64,000 nt of DNA. It comes from CALFVT01 sp039989855 (GTDB lineage Bacteria; Pseudomonadota; Alphaproteobacteria; Caulobacterales; Maricaulaceae). Position numbers and translations under genes: made by a program. Location of the stretch: NCBI GenBank assembly GCA_039989855.1, contig JBDXGZ010000023.1:356810-420809 (forward strand). Direction: 5' to 3'. Under the pieces are notes generated by a model. It was not told the DNA's origin and searched no databases. It worked only from the letters and a program-made list of their open reading frames with translations. Positions 16,221 through 24,949 of the stretch are shown piece by piece. How positions within the stretch are numbered: position 1 is the stretch's first letter; every line of letters starts with the position of its first letter.

Positions 16221-17669
16221 CTAAATTTGCATTTGGAATCTTTTTAATGAGGGTTTTACACCCTTGTTTTTAATGTCTCGGACATAGTCAATAACAGGCA
16301 ATATGAAACCAGACTGATCGTAAAAATCATATTGGTTTGCATTAGAAATTTTCAGATAACTTAGCACCCATTCACCAATATCATGCGTTTTCACCTGCTC
16401 AAAGGCAGATTTATTGGGATCTTTTAACGTTCCATTTTTCAGAGCCGTTTCTATGAAGACGGCCCATGCAGCAAGGCAGAAGGCAAAATATGAGGTATCA
16501 TTTTTTCGGCTCAGAGCAACATCAATGGTTGGGAACCAACGCTGCTGAATTTTCTGAGAACTATCAGTCCCCACTTGTAGATTGGCATAGGGTAGATTGG
16601 CATTTTGGAAACGCTTTATAACACCTTCGATATAATCCGCACCGTCATAGCCTGCGGGAACCTCCGCATTCACAAGAACATTTTCGTATAGAGCTTGCCG
16701 TACGAAGGCAAAAACATCTTCTTCCTCTAAGGCTTCATGCACATATGTGGTTCCCCATAAATACCCCAAGGTCGAGGTCATTGTATGCGCCGCGTTAAGG
16801 TAGCTTAATTTCATGCGCTCAAAGGGCGTGATGTCTTTGACAAATACTGCGCCCACCTGATCGAAAGCGGGTCGTTCTCCGGCAAAATTATCTTCAATAA
16901 TCCATTGGCTAAAAGGCTCAGCAGAGACAGGTGATGCATCCTCACGCCCTGTCTCGCGCAGTACTGAATCGATGAGTTCTTCGTTAGTAGCAGGACTGAC
17001 GCGGTCCACCATTGAGGATATAAAACTGACATGGCTTTGCGCCCATTCAAGGGTGTCTACGTCATGACGTCTTAGTAAATGATGCACGCCGCTTTCGAGT
17101 AACTCTCCGCCCTTTGAGATATTATCACAGCACATAATGGTTAGCTTTGCCTCTGGGGCCTGTTGATGCCGCGCGATAAGGCCTTGCGCTAGAAATCCAT
17201 AAATCGTGGTCGGGCTTTCAAGCAAAAGCTGTTCAGCTTTGAGAGCCGCCCCTTCAAAATCAACCTTACCCGAAGAGAGGTAATATCCTTTTTCAGTGAT
17301 GGTTGAGCTTATGAGTTGTGTCTTCTCATCTGCGATTAAATTAATGACAGCTTCCGGGTTATGCGGTGCGACCAAGACGTTTTTAATGGCCCCAATCGCC
17401 CGGTATTCGGTCTGCTCTCCTAATATGGCGAGCGTATAAATATAATCTTGCGGCGTTAATGCCTTTTGCATAGAGGCCGAACGCAATGACACCCCTGTAA
17501 TACCCCATTGCGTCGCCCCTTTTTCTAAAAGCTGCTCAACATAAACGGCTTGATGCGCGCGGTGGAAATTACCAATGCCAAAATGCACGATACCCATATC
17601 TACCGCGTCTCTATTGTAGGAAAAACTCTGAATATTTTCGGGTAGGTTTTTCGAAGATAACCGGCTCAT
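16221..17669 (-). CDS. uxuB: Mannitol dehydrogenase family oxidoreductase, probable fructuronate reductase
   Basis: Protein of 482 aa of the polyol-specific long-chain dehydrogenase family. The Rossmann motif IVHFGIGNFHRAHQAVY is near the N-terminus, VDRVSPAT lies in the middle, and the catalytic block KLSYLNAAHTMTSTLGYL follows. Family members reduce fructuronate to mannonate or oxidise mannitol or arabinitol. The mannonate dehydratase gene in the same operon makes D-mannonate/D-fructuronate the likely substrate pair (inference). Its start overlaps the AGE-family stop by four bases, giving translational coupling. Confidence 0.8.
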   Translation of the reverse strand: MSRLSSKNLPENIQSFSYNRDAVDMGIVHFGIGNFHRAHQAVYVEQLLEKGATQWGITGVSLRSASMQKALTPQDYIYTLAILGEQTEYRAIGAIKNVLVAPHNPEAVINLIADEKTQLISSTITEKGYYLSSGKVDFEGAALKAEQLLLESPTTIYGFLAQGLIARHQQAPEAKLTIMCCDNISKGGELLESGVHHLLRRHDVDTLEWAQSHVSFISSMVDRVSPATNEELIDSVLRETGREDASPVSAEPFSQWIIEDNFAGERPAFDQVGAVFVKDITPFERMKLSYLNAAHTMTSTLGYLWGTTYVHEALEEEDVFAFVRQALYENVLVNAEVPAGYDGADYIEGVIKRFQNANLPYANLQVGTDSSQKIQQRWFPTIDVALSRKNDTSYFAFCLAAWAVFIETALKNGTLKDPNKSAFEQVKTHDIGEWVLSYLKISNANQYDFYDQSGFILPVIDYVRDIKNKGVKPSLKRFQMQI

Positions 17670-18862
17670 TTATCTGCCCCGTTCATAACGCTCAGCACAT
17701 CCCAACACGCCCCCATAGTATGGTAGTCCGTTTTCCCGAGAGGTGACTTCTTATTATCTATGGCTGAGCCATCTCTGTTGCGCACACGAAACCACGCACC
17801 AAATTCATGGTCAATCATATAGGTCCAGCTCCATGCCCAAATTCGGTTATAATCCTGTCGATATTTATCCTCACCTGTCACGTCGTATAATCGCCAAGCC
17901 GTGGCAAAGCTTTCAGATTGAACCCAAAAATATTTCTCGCTTGCGCAAACATCACCATTAGGCGCAACGCCGTAAACCAAACCTCCATAGGATTTATCCC
18001 ACCCCATATCGATAGCTTGGTCATAAAGAGATTTGGCCGTAGATATCCATTTTTCATGAGGTCGTTCTCTATTTAAAATAAGAAGGAGTTTAGACCATTC
18101 CGTTTGATGGCCCGGCTGAAATCCCCAAGGCTTATAACGATCATTTGGCTTATCAATATTAAACTCCATATCGACATTCCAGTCGGAGTCATAATGCTCC
18201 CAGATTTTTCCGCCTGATTGCGCCGCAAGCTCAATAGCGAAACGGTTTGCGAGCTGCTCGGCACGGTCCAGAAAACGAACATCTCGGCTCGCTAGCCATG
18301 CGGTTAGCAAAGCCTCGCACATATGCATATTGGCATTTTGTCCACGATAAGGAGAGAGCGTTTTAAGGCTTGCGTCACGTTCATCAAAATATGCGCTAGC
18401 CTCTGCGTCCCAGAAATAGATTTCTATAAATTCAAAGACGTCATCTATCGTTTTTGCTGCCCGTTTTATACCTGCCTGCAAACAACTCGCGGCCGCTAAA
18501 AGGACAAAAGCATGACCATAAGCCATAACGCGGCTATCTGTAACTTCGCCGTTTTCTATTTGCCACGCATATGCTCCATTGTTTTGTTTATGCGCGGTCT
18601 CAAGATAGTCTAAGCCCCATTTTGCCCAGTCTAAATGTTTAGCGTTCCCATAGAGCCTATAAGCGGTCGCGTAATTAAACACATATCTGCATGAGGCCAC
18701 AAGCTGGCGCACATCAGGATCATAGCAATGGCCATTATCGAGAAAGCACCCGTAAAAGCCACCTTCGGGCGCGAAGGCTCTCGGTTCATAAAACTCAAGA
18801 GTCGTCTTGATGTGCTGCTCTAGAAAATCGGAGCTTTCAAAATCAGGGGTATCTAAAGACAT
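17666..18862 (-). CDS. AGE-family sugar isomerase/epimerase
   Basis: Protein of 398 aa with the (alpha/alpha)6 barrel of the N-acylglucosamine 2-epimerase family, which also includes mannose isomerase, YihS and cellobiose 2-epimerase. Visible blocks are GFYGCFLDNGHC near the N-terminus, PGHQTEWSKLLL with the catalytic-type histidine, EKYFWVQSESFATAW, and DHEFGAWFR near the end. Ending in CWDVL and lacking any extension, it resembles aldose-ketose isomerases most. In this operon it probably feeds a ketose or ketouronate to the dehydrogenase beside it; the sugar is not decidable from sequence. It lies six bases after the transporter gene. Confidence 0.75.
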   Translation of the reverse strand: MSLDTPDFESSDFLEQHIKTTLEFYEPRAFAPEGGFYGCFLDNGHCYDPDVRQLVASCRYVFNYATAYRLYGNAKHLDWAKWGLDYLETAHKQNNGAYAWQIENGEVTDSRVMAYGHAFVLLAAASCLQAGIKRAAKTIDDVFEFIEIYFWDAEASAYFDERDASLKTLSPYRGQNANMHMCEALLTAWLASRDVRFLDRAEQLANRFAIELAAQSGGKIWEHYDSDWNVDMEFNIDKPNDRYKPWGFQPGHQTEWSKLLLILNRERPHEKWISTAKSLYDQAIDMGWDKSYGGLVYGVAPNGDVCASEKYFWVQSESFATAWRLYDVTGEDKYRQDYNRIWAWSWTYMIDHEFGAWFRVRNRDGSAIDNKKSPLGKTDYHTMGACWDVLSVMNGADK

Positions 18863-18868
18863 ATAAAG

Positions 18869-20143
18869 CTAAGCAAAGAGCGATTGCCACACGCCTTTCA
18901 CAGCGATGACAGAGGTAAAAATTGAAAACAGTAAAATCACGCCTAAGATAAGATTGCCCAGAGGCTTATTCTTATGCTCTCCCATCAAGTCGCCACGGTT
19001 TGCAAGATAGAAAATACAGGCGACCGTCAGTGGCAAAATCACAGCATTAAACGCTTGCGAGACAATCATCACTAAAACAGGACGCGCGCCAAACAGAGGA
19101 ACGACGAGACCGAGCAGGCTAATGGCGAACACCATCGCCCTATATTTTGGTAAGGTCATTGTCCGCTCAGTTTCATTATAATCACAGAGCAACCACGGCA
19201 ACATTAAGACGTTCGGGAATTGTGACGAAACACCCGCCGCAATAATTCCGATGGCAAATAGGCTCGCCGCTAAAGGCCCTGCGAGCGGCTCTAGCAATGA
19301 AATCATCTGAGAGGCTTGCTTGAGACCTAAGCCTTCCGCATGGAGCGTTCCCGCTGCAGCGGCCATAATAGCCGCACTGATCATGAACATCATAACGACC
19401 GCAAACAAGGCGTCATTGCGCTGTGTGCGTTCATCCTTCAACGTCCAGCCCGCCTCTTTAACGAGAGTCGTGCGGATAATAAATAAACCAGAGAAAACGG
19501 TCGTGCCCACCATCGCGGCTATCACAAGCAATGCCCCGCCGTCTTTACTCGCCGCCGCTTCGGGTATGGTCGGGAGCAACCCTTTGATAATATCAATTGG
19601 GGGCGGCATCAGAATAAAGAAATTGACCAAAAAACAGGCCGACATCACAGCGACAATTACGGCAAGGCTACGTTCAAAAAACTCCGTTTTCCCGTTCCAA
19701 AAAATGAAAAAGACGAGGGAGGAGAAAAAGGCGGCGAACCAGATCGGTTTGATTCCACCGTCAATGAAACTCTTTGACCATTCATAGGAAATATCAGCAA
19801 CAATCCCCATCACACCCATGACACTTCCTGCAACGCCCAAGGTCAGAGCGGCGATAAAATAGATACCAACCACAGGGTGAATATGTTTCTTAAAGGCTTG
19901 CAGCGCGGTTTCGCCTGTCACCAGCGTATAACGACCATAAAGATTGATCATGAAATATGTGCAGAGGCAGGAGGCAACAATGGTCCATAAAAGCGTCATG
20001 CCATATTCGGCCCCCGCTTTGGCCATAGCGGTCACACTGCCTGTGCCGAGGTTAAACCCAAGGAGGAAAATTCCCGGTAAGAACAAGGCGAGCGTTTTCG
20101 AAAACTTACTCTTAGGAGCCGTTTCTATCTCGGTTGCACTCAT
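18869..20143 (-). CDS. NRAMP-fold transporter of the uronate operon
   Basis: Integral membrane protein of 424 aa with about 11 helices arranged as in NRAMP/MntH. The first helix reads LPGIFLLGFNLGTGSVTAMAKAGAEYGM, where metal-transporting NRAMPs have the DPGN ligand motif; NLGTG replaces it. In helix 6 (AAMVGTTVFSGLFIIRTTLV) the MPH metal motif is also absent. Both metal ligand sites therefore appear lost, and the gene lies between uxuA (overlap of four bases) and a sugar isomerase. I infer an organic solute, such as a hexuronate or aldonate, as cargo. An automatic annotation would call it a Mn2+ transporter. Confidence 0.75.
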   Translation of the reverse strand: MSATEIETAPKSKFSKTLALFLPGIFLLGFNLGTGSVTAMAKAGAEYGMTLLWTIVASCLCTYFMINLYGRYTLVTGETALQAFKKHIHPVVGIYFIAALTLGVAGSVMGVMGIVADISYEWSKSFIDGGIKPIWFAAFFSSLVFFIFWNGKTEFFERSLAVIVAVMSACFLVNFFILMPPPIDIIKGLLPTIPEAAASKDGGALLVIAAMVGTTVFSGLFIIRTTLVKEAGWTLKDERTQRNDALFAVVMMFMISAAIMAAAAGTLHAEGLGLKQASQMISLLEPLAGPLAASLFAIGIIAAGVSSQFPNVLMLPWLLCDYNETERTMTLPKYRAMVFAISLLGLVVPLFGARPVLVMIVSQAFNAVILPLTVACIFYLANRGDLMGEHKNKPLGNLILGVILLFSIFTSVIAVKGVWQSLFA

Positions 20144-21354
20144 GTGAGCACCTCATTCTTTTGTGCAGAAAGCGCGCGTATAACGCCGCGCACTTCCGCT
20201 AAGCCCTTCATTCGCCCAATGGTCGAATAGCCTGGGTTTACTTTTTTTCCGATGTCATCCATCATCTGAAAACCATGATCGGGCCGAATGAAAATATCAC
20301 CTGCGATTTGGCCGTCTTGATTACGTCTAGCTTCCTCATTTAGAAGCTCGCTGATAACCGCAATCATATCAATATCGCTATCGAGATGGCTAGCTTCATA
20401 AAAAGAGCGCTGTTCGTCTGGATCACGGCTAACGCCCCGAAGGTGAGAAAAATGAATGCGCGGCCCAAATTGCTTGGCCATAGCCGGCAGGTCATTATCA
20501 GGACGGCTACTATAGGTGCCAACACATAATGTAATCCCATTAGACGGGCTAGGCTGGGCCTCGAATAATATATTTAAATCATCTGCTGTGCAGATAATAC
20601 GCGGTAAACCCAACATATCGCGCGGCGGATCATCAGGGTGAATGGCTAGATTAACACCAGATTTTTCTGCGCGCGGTAGAACGTGTTCCAGAAATGAAAA
20701 GAGGTTTTTGCGAAGAGTTTGCGTATCGACACCTTTGTAATTATCAAGCATGGCGCGAAAATCATCCAATCCGTAACTTTCCGTCATTTTACCAGGAAGG
20801 CCAGCAATTATGTTTTCCGTAAGCTGTTTGCGTTCATCAGCGTCCATCGCGTTAAAGACAGCTTCTGCCTCCGCAATTTCGGCAGGACTATATTCCGCCG
20901 CAGCATTGTCACGCTTAAGAATAAAAAGGTCAAAGGCTGCAAATTTCTTTTGGTCAAACCGCAGCGCATAAGCCCCGCTTGGTAGTTTGTAATTTAAGTC
21001 TGTACGTGTCCAATCAATGACGGGCATGAAATTATAACAAATCGTTTTAATCCCACACGCCGCAAGATTTTCCATGGATTGCGCCCAGTTCACGATATAT
21101 TTTTCATGTCCAGGACGGGCGAGTTTAATATCTTCATGAACAGGTATGCTCTCAACCACTGTCCAATGGAGCGGCGCTTGGTCTGCATTCTCCCCCTCTA
21201 TCAGAGCCTTATGCTCTTGAATGGCGTCAAGTGGCCAGACTTCACCTGCGGGAATAGAATGCAGCGCGCTCACAATATCTGTCGCGCCAGTCTGGCGTAT
21301 ATCAGCAATCGTTACAGGGTCCTCAGGACCAAACCATCTCCAAGACTCGCGCAT
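20140..21354 (-). CDS. uxuA: Mannonate dehydratase
   Basis: Protein of 404 aa that dehydrates D-mannonate to 2-keto-3-deoxygluconate in the glucuronate branch of uronate catabolism. Family hallmarks are the N-terminal WRWFGPEDPV, the TIM-barrel segments AIHPDDPPRDMLGLPRI, HFSHLRGV and the C-terminal RPDHGFQM, which bring the metal-binding His, Cys and Asp residues. It is the first gene of a four-gene minus-strand operon, and its stop overlaps the transporter start (ATGA). Glucuronate isomerase and KDG kinase are not in the window and must be supplied elsewhere. Confidence 0.95.
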   Translation of the reverse strand: MRESWRWFGPEDPVTIADIRQTGATDIVSALHSIPAGEVWPLDAIQEHKALIEGENADQAPLHWTVVESIPVHEDIKLARPGHEKYIVNWAQSMENLAACGIKTICYNFMPVIDWTRTDLNYKLPSGAYALRFDQKKFAAFDLFILKRDNAAAEYSPAEIAEAEAVFNAMDADERKQLTENIIAGLPGKMTESYGLDDFRAMLDNYKGVDTQTLRKNLFSFLEHVLPRAEKSGVNLAIHPDDPPRDMLGLPRIICTADDLNILFEAQPSPSNGITLCVGTYSSRPDNDLPAMAKQFGPRIHFSHLRGVSRDPDEQRSFYEASHLDSDIDMIAVISELLNEEARRNQDGQIAGDIFIRPDHGFQMMDDIGKKVNPGYSTIGRMKGLAEVRGVIRALSAQKNEVLT

Positions 21355-21405
21355 ATTTATCTCTCAAAAACTAAAGCACAGAAGACCGTAGCCTTTTAAC
21401 TTTAA

Positions 21406-21483
21406 TTGCGCAAACAGTCATATCAAAGAGTGGACGCTTGCGCTAAAACCGCAGGACTGATTGTCATTGTAGTTTACTTGCGC
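21406..21483. promoter_or_regulatory. Three TTGCGC repeats upstream of uxuA
   Basis: TTGCGC occurs at 21406, 21438 and 21478, the first within the palindrome TTGCGCAA. Read on the minus strand, a sigma-70-like TTGATA and TAAAGT 16 bases apart surround the first copy, so a bound regulator would cover the uxu promoter. The repeated motif suggests an operator for a uronate-responsive repressor, but the regulator is not encoded here. The rest of the 250-base gap shows only a 6-base ACAGGC/GCCTGT inverted repeat (21560-21587) before aat. Confidence 0.35.
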
Positions 21484-21605
21484 GTATCATTAAGCCCGTT
21501 CACGCGATTTATAAAAGCAGATCAGTCCAAATGAACAGCTTGCAATGTGAGCTTCCGTGACAGGCACAATAAATTCAGATAGCCTGTGCAGATGAGATCA
21601 GATTT

Positions 21606-22199
21606 ATGAAAACATTTGGACACGAAGAACTATTATCCTGTTATCGACGCGGCGTCTTTCCTATGTCCGATGGACGTGATGACCCTCGCGTATTTTTGCT
21701 CGACCCGAATGAACGCGGGATTGTGCCACTCGACAGCCTGCACATTTCGCGCACAATGCGCAAAGTCATGAAACGTAACGACTTTGAAGTAACTTTAAAC
21801 AAAGCCTTCCACCGCGTCATTGCCCTTTGCGCTGAAAGCGCTCTAGATCGCCCGACGACATGGATAAGCCACGACATAGAATATCTCTATGCACAACTCC
21901 ATGCGCGCGGGCACGCGCACTCTCTTGAGGTATGGCGAGACGGTGATATCATTGGCGCACTCTATGGCGTGTCCATAGGTGGGGCCTTTTTTGGAGAAAG
22001 CATGGTTTCTCGCGCAACTAACGGTTCAAAAATAGCGTTAATTAAACTCGTAGAGCATTTAAACAACCGAGGTTTCGCTCTCTTAGACACACAATTTTTG
22101 ACGGATCATCTTGTGACAATGGGGGCTATCGAAGTCTCGCGTGGTAGTTATCAACGGCGCTTACAAAAAGCCCTTGAAATCGAAACGAGCTTTATATGA
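21606..22199 (+). CDS. aat: Leucyl/phenylalanyl-tRNA-protein transferase
   Basis: Protein of 197 aa that attaches Leu or Phe to N-terminal Arg or Lys residues, marking proteins for ClpAP through the N-end rule. The N-terminal LLSCYRRGVFPMSD, the central SLEVWRDGDIIGALYGVSIGGAFFGESM and LLDTQFLTDHL, with the aminoacyl-tRNA binding pocket, are typical. It ends convergently with the DUF2155 gene, with stop regions overlapping by eight bases. aat beside DUF2155 and NDUFA12 is a common alphaproteobacterial neighbourhood. Confidence 0.95.
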   Translation: MKTFGHEELLSCYRRGVFPMSDGRDDPRVFLLDPNERGIVPLDSLHISRTMRKVMKRNDFEVTLNKAFHRVIALCAESALDRPTTWISHDIEYLYAQLHARGHAHSLEVWRDGDIIGALYGVSIGGAFFGESMVSRATNGSKIALIKLVEHLNNRGFALLDTQFLTDHLVTMGAIEVSRGSYQRRLQKALEIETSFI

Positions 22200-22689
22200 T
22201 ATCCCTGCCTTTGCAGGCAACAATCCAGACATCATAAACCCCATGATCAAGCGCGGATACAGCAGGTTTAGATGCTAACATCCAGCCAGAAAAAATCTTT
22301 ATCGGTTCAGATGCATTTCCGCTAAACCTGCTTTTACGGTCTTGGGGCGGTTCAAATATTTGCAAGAAGGCAAATGTTTCGGGAATAGCTTCAGGTGGTT
22401 TAGCCTCACAATGTTTGACATCAATGGTCAATGTGCCGAATTTCAAACTATCTCCGACGGGAACTGTAAAATCACGCGTAATAGCGGTAATTTTATCAAG
22501 TGTGCGAAGAATAACTTTATCACCTACACGGTTAGCTCCCGCTAATAGCTTAATATCAGCGCCCACATCCTCTAAGCTTTCAACATCCTGACTAGGTGTT
22601 TGCGGTAAACCGTTCAAAGTTTGCGCCCAGCCAAAAGCACTTGATAGCAGTAAAAACAAGCTCCCAAACGCCGCAATGAATTTACGCAT
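22192..22689 (-). CDS. DUF2155 secreted protein
   Basis: About 165 aa. The ATG at 22689 (MRKFIAAFGSLFLLLSS) opens a clear signal peptide cleaved near GWAQ, so this start is preferred over the frame to 22770. The mature part shows the DUF2155 pattern: ANRVGDKVILRTLDKITA, an HCEAKPPE segment, AFLQIFE, SGWMLASKPAVSALDHGVYDVWIVAC. The two cysteines could be joined. It is periplasmic or envelope-associated; function is unknown. The start overlaps the NDUFA12 stop by eight bases, so the two are co-translated. Confidence 0.85.
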   Translation of the reverse strand: MRKFIAAFGSLFLLLSSAFGWAQTLNGLPQTPSQDVESLEDVGADIKLLAGANRVGDKVILRTLDKITAITRDFTVPVGDSLKFGTLTIDVKHCEAKPPEAIPETFAFLQIFEPPQDRKSRFSGNASEPIKIFSGWMLASKPAVSALDHGVYDVWIVACKGRDII

Positions 22690-23083
22690 CAGGAACCCAT
22701 GATTCGTAATCACTCGCCGTCTTATCGCGGACACCACCGCGGTCGAGACTTCCCTTAGGTTTGTAGGCATGAACCGTACCCGTTAGGTTAGGCTCATGCG
22801 GCAATTCCCAATCTTGGGTCTTCAACGGCACTTCACTAGGAGCATCATCATACATATAGTGTAACCAGCCGTGCCATTCCGGCGGCACACGCGACGCATC
22901 GGCATAACCATCATAAGTCACCCAACGGCGCTTGCGGCCATCATATCCATCGCCTTTTTCCTCAAAATAGCTATTACCCCATTCGTCGCTCCCGACTTTG
23001 ACACCCTTGGAGCGAATTTGCAGAATCGTGCCAAAAGTAGCGCCGTTCCACCAGGTAAACATACGTTTAATAAAGGTCCACAT
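22682..23083 (-). CDS. NDUFA12-family complex I accessory subunit
   Basis: About 133 aa homologous to mitochondrial NDUFA12 (B17.2), an accessory subunit of respiratory complex I kept in alphaproteobacteria. Visible blocks are FTWWNGATFGT, DEWGNSYFEEK, DGRKRRWVTYDGYADASRVPPEWHGWLHY and the C-terminal KPGSL-like segment (KPKGSL). The ATG at 23083 (MWTFIKR) has GGTGA upstream and matches the family start; four more in-frame codons are possible. This gene is a strong taxonomic marker for the window. Confidence 0.92.
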   Translation of the reverse strand: MWTFIKRMFTWWNGATFGTILQIRSKGVKVGSDEWGNSYFEEKGDGYDGRKRRWVTYDGYADASRVPPEWHGWLHYMYDDAPSEVPLKTQDWELPHEPNLTGTVHAYKPKGSLDRGGVRDKTASDYESWVPDA

Positions 23084-23287
23084 AGAGGTCACCATTATTG
23101 AAATTACAGTCTAGAAAACTAAAGGCCTTATGACCTGACTCTGCAGTAAGGTAAAGATAAGATATGGTGATTTTATGACAAGTCTAAGGAAATCACAGGC
23201 TATCAACCTCACTTATACCCATAAAGTCTACAACGTACCTATTGCACGAACTGTGACCACCACTTACCTCAAGCAACTGTATCGAAC

Positions 23288-23928
23288 ATGCAAATCAAAC
23301 GATACTACACAAAACGATACCGAAGCCCCTATCACGGAATTGCTTTTGAGACTCGCGTCAGTGAAGCTGGTCATTTCAACGGCAATGATAAGATTAAGTT
23401 CGCCAATTCCATTCTCGATTATATTTTCCGAGAGCTTGGCTTTCCTATTTAGGCGGGAATGATCTCGTCCACAATGCAGGTACAGGTGAAGCGCCCGATA
23501 ATCTCGACCACGGGAAAGCGTAGCGTAACCCGCCCCCAAATGAAGATTGGCGCAAACCAAAACTGCTCACTGGGCAAAGCACGCACTGCCTTCGCTGCGG
23601 CCAGAAAACCGGTAATATCGTGCCGTTTGCACCCAATATGAACGTTTAGAAAAATACAGTTTCTGTCGCCCTTACATGGCCTCCTGCTAATGTTACAGTC
23701 ACAAATGAGACGACAAAAATACGGTTGAGGTTTCCACAGAAACGACCTTATTTCTTGACGTAGAGCCTAAATCGACTCCTATAAATCTAAGATAAGTTTG
23801 GGTGCGTCGAAAGCTCGTTTTAAAGGATATACTTGGAATGCCTGCCCAGATTGCGGTCATTTCACCCTAGTACGAAACGGTACATACCAAAATGCGATAC
23901 TTACGGAGTAACGACAGGTTGTTCTTAA
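23288..23928 (+). pseudogene. nrdJ: Remnant of B12-dependent ribonucleotide reductase
   Basis: The two ends of a class II (adenosylcobalamin) ribonucleotide reductase gene, with the middle lost. At 23288-23452 a 54-codon reading frame (MQIKRYYTKRYRSPY..., ending YIFRELGFPI) resembles the NrdJ N-terminus (RxFTxxGxSPY ... SE ... YFRKAGVP). At 23801-23928 GYTWNACPDCGHFTLVRNGT, then after a frameshift KCDTYGVTTGCS and a stop, matches the cysteine-rich NrdJ C-terminus. An intact NrdJ has about 1,200 residues, so about 3 kb are deleted. Another frame near 23575-23650 reads CLRCGQKTGN and may belong to it. No product can be made. Confidence 0.75.
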
Positions 23929-24027
23929 TGTATATTAGCCACAAAAACTGTTTTTTCTGTCAACCTTACAGTAATTTTACTCGTCAGACGCCATTTACAT
24001 TTGTAAAAGGATCGCGAGTGAGGTGAA

Positions 24028-24945
24028 ATGAAAACAAGACTATCCCTATGCATGATGGGCTTATCAGCTTTTTTTATGAGTTTAAGCGCAACGGCAATAG
24101 CGCAAACAAAAGTTGACGCACAGCTTTTCACCTATTCAGGCTCTTGTTCCAATTGTGATCTCTCGAACAAAACTATGACACGTATGCAGTTGCAGAACGC
24201 AGATATGTCGGGATCAATCTTTAACCGCTCTAATCTTAGCGGTGGTAAATTTGATAACTCCAATCTGTCTGGAACTCATTTCCGCCGTGCCTACCTTGTC
24301 GGTGTGAGTGGGGACATGGTTAACCTCGAAAACTCGATTATGCCCGACGCCACGATGATCGAAGCGAATTTATCCGCTTCTAACCTGCGCGCCAGCGACC
24401 TTCGTCGCGTGGATATGACCCGTGCGAAATTCAAAGGTAGCATATTCAATGACGCCGACCTTATTAGCGTCTCTGCTGAGGACGCCGATTTTTCCAATGC
24501 GGAATTTATCAATGCGCGCGCAGATCATATTGACCTTGAAGGCGCAAATATGAGCAATACCAAATTAAACGGCGTCAAATTTGGAAGCGCAGTTTTCAAC
24601 CGAACGACCCTTGACGGTTCGGACCTATCAGGGGCTGACCTTCGCTCTGTCTCAGGTCTCACCCAAGCGCAGCTTGACACAGCTTGCGGTGATTATAAAA
24701 CCCGCCTTCCCCGCTTCATGTCAATTGCCTATTGTAAGCCAGACCTGAACACGATGACAGCTCATGCGACCCTTCATAAAAACGAAGATACTCCTGAGCA
24801 TATTCACCGCGCCGCGGAAGACCTTGATGACGCACTAAGATCAATTGAAAATCTCTTATCCAAGGCTAATGATAAAAAGTCACGGCGGACACTACAGTCT
24901 ATACATGCGGATGTTATGGCCGCTCGCGACGCACTCGAGCAATAA
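24028..24945 (+). CDS. Secreted pentapeptide-repeat protein
   Basis: Protein of 305 aa. A signal peptide (residues 1-26, ending ATAIA-Q) precedes about 30 tandem A(D/N)LXX-type pentapeptides (about residues 45-210), for example NADMSGSIFNRSNLSGGKF, which fold into a right-handed quadrilateral beta-helix. Four cysteines frame the repeat block (CSNC before it, two after it). The last 70 residues are helical and charged. Periplasmic location is inferred; no enzymatic motif is seen. It stands alone between a decayed nrdJ and the converging ligA gene. Confidence 0.85.
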   Translation: MKTRLSLCMMGLSAFFMSLSATAIAQTKVDAQLFTYSGSCSNCDLSNKTMTRMQLQNADMSGSIFNRSNLSGGKFDNSNLSGTHFRRAYLVGVSGDMVNLENSIMPDATMIEANLSASNLRASDLRRVDMTRAKFKGSIFNDADLISVSAEDADFSNAEFINARADHIDLEGANMSNTKLNGVKFGSAVFNRTTLDGSDLSGADLRSVSGLTQAQLDTACGDYKTRLPRFMSIAYCKPDLNTMTAHATLHKNEDTPEHIHRAAEDLDDALRSIENLLSKANDKKSRRTLQSIHADVMAARDALEQ

Positions 24946-24949
24946 CCAG

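Noticed and set aside
23175..23560. Overlapping open frames on both strands near the nrdJ remnant
   Set aside because: The short frame at 23288-23452 resembles NrdJ; the others are chance frames through decayed sequence.
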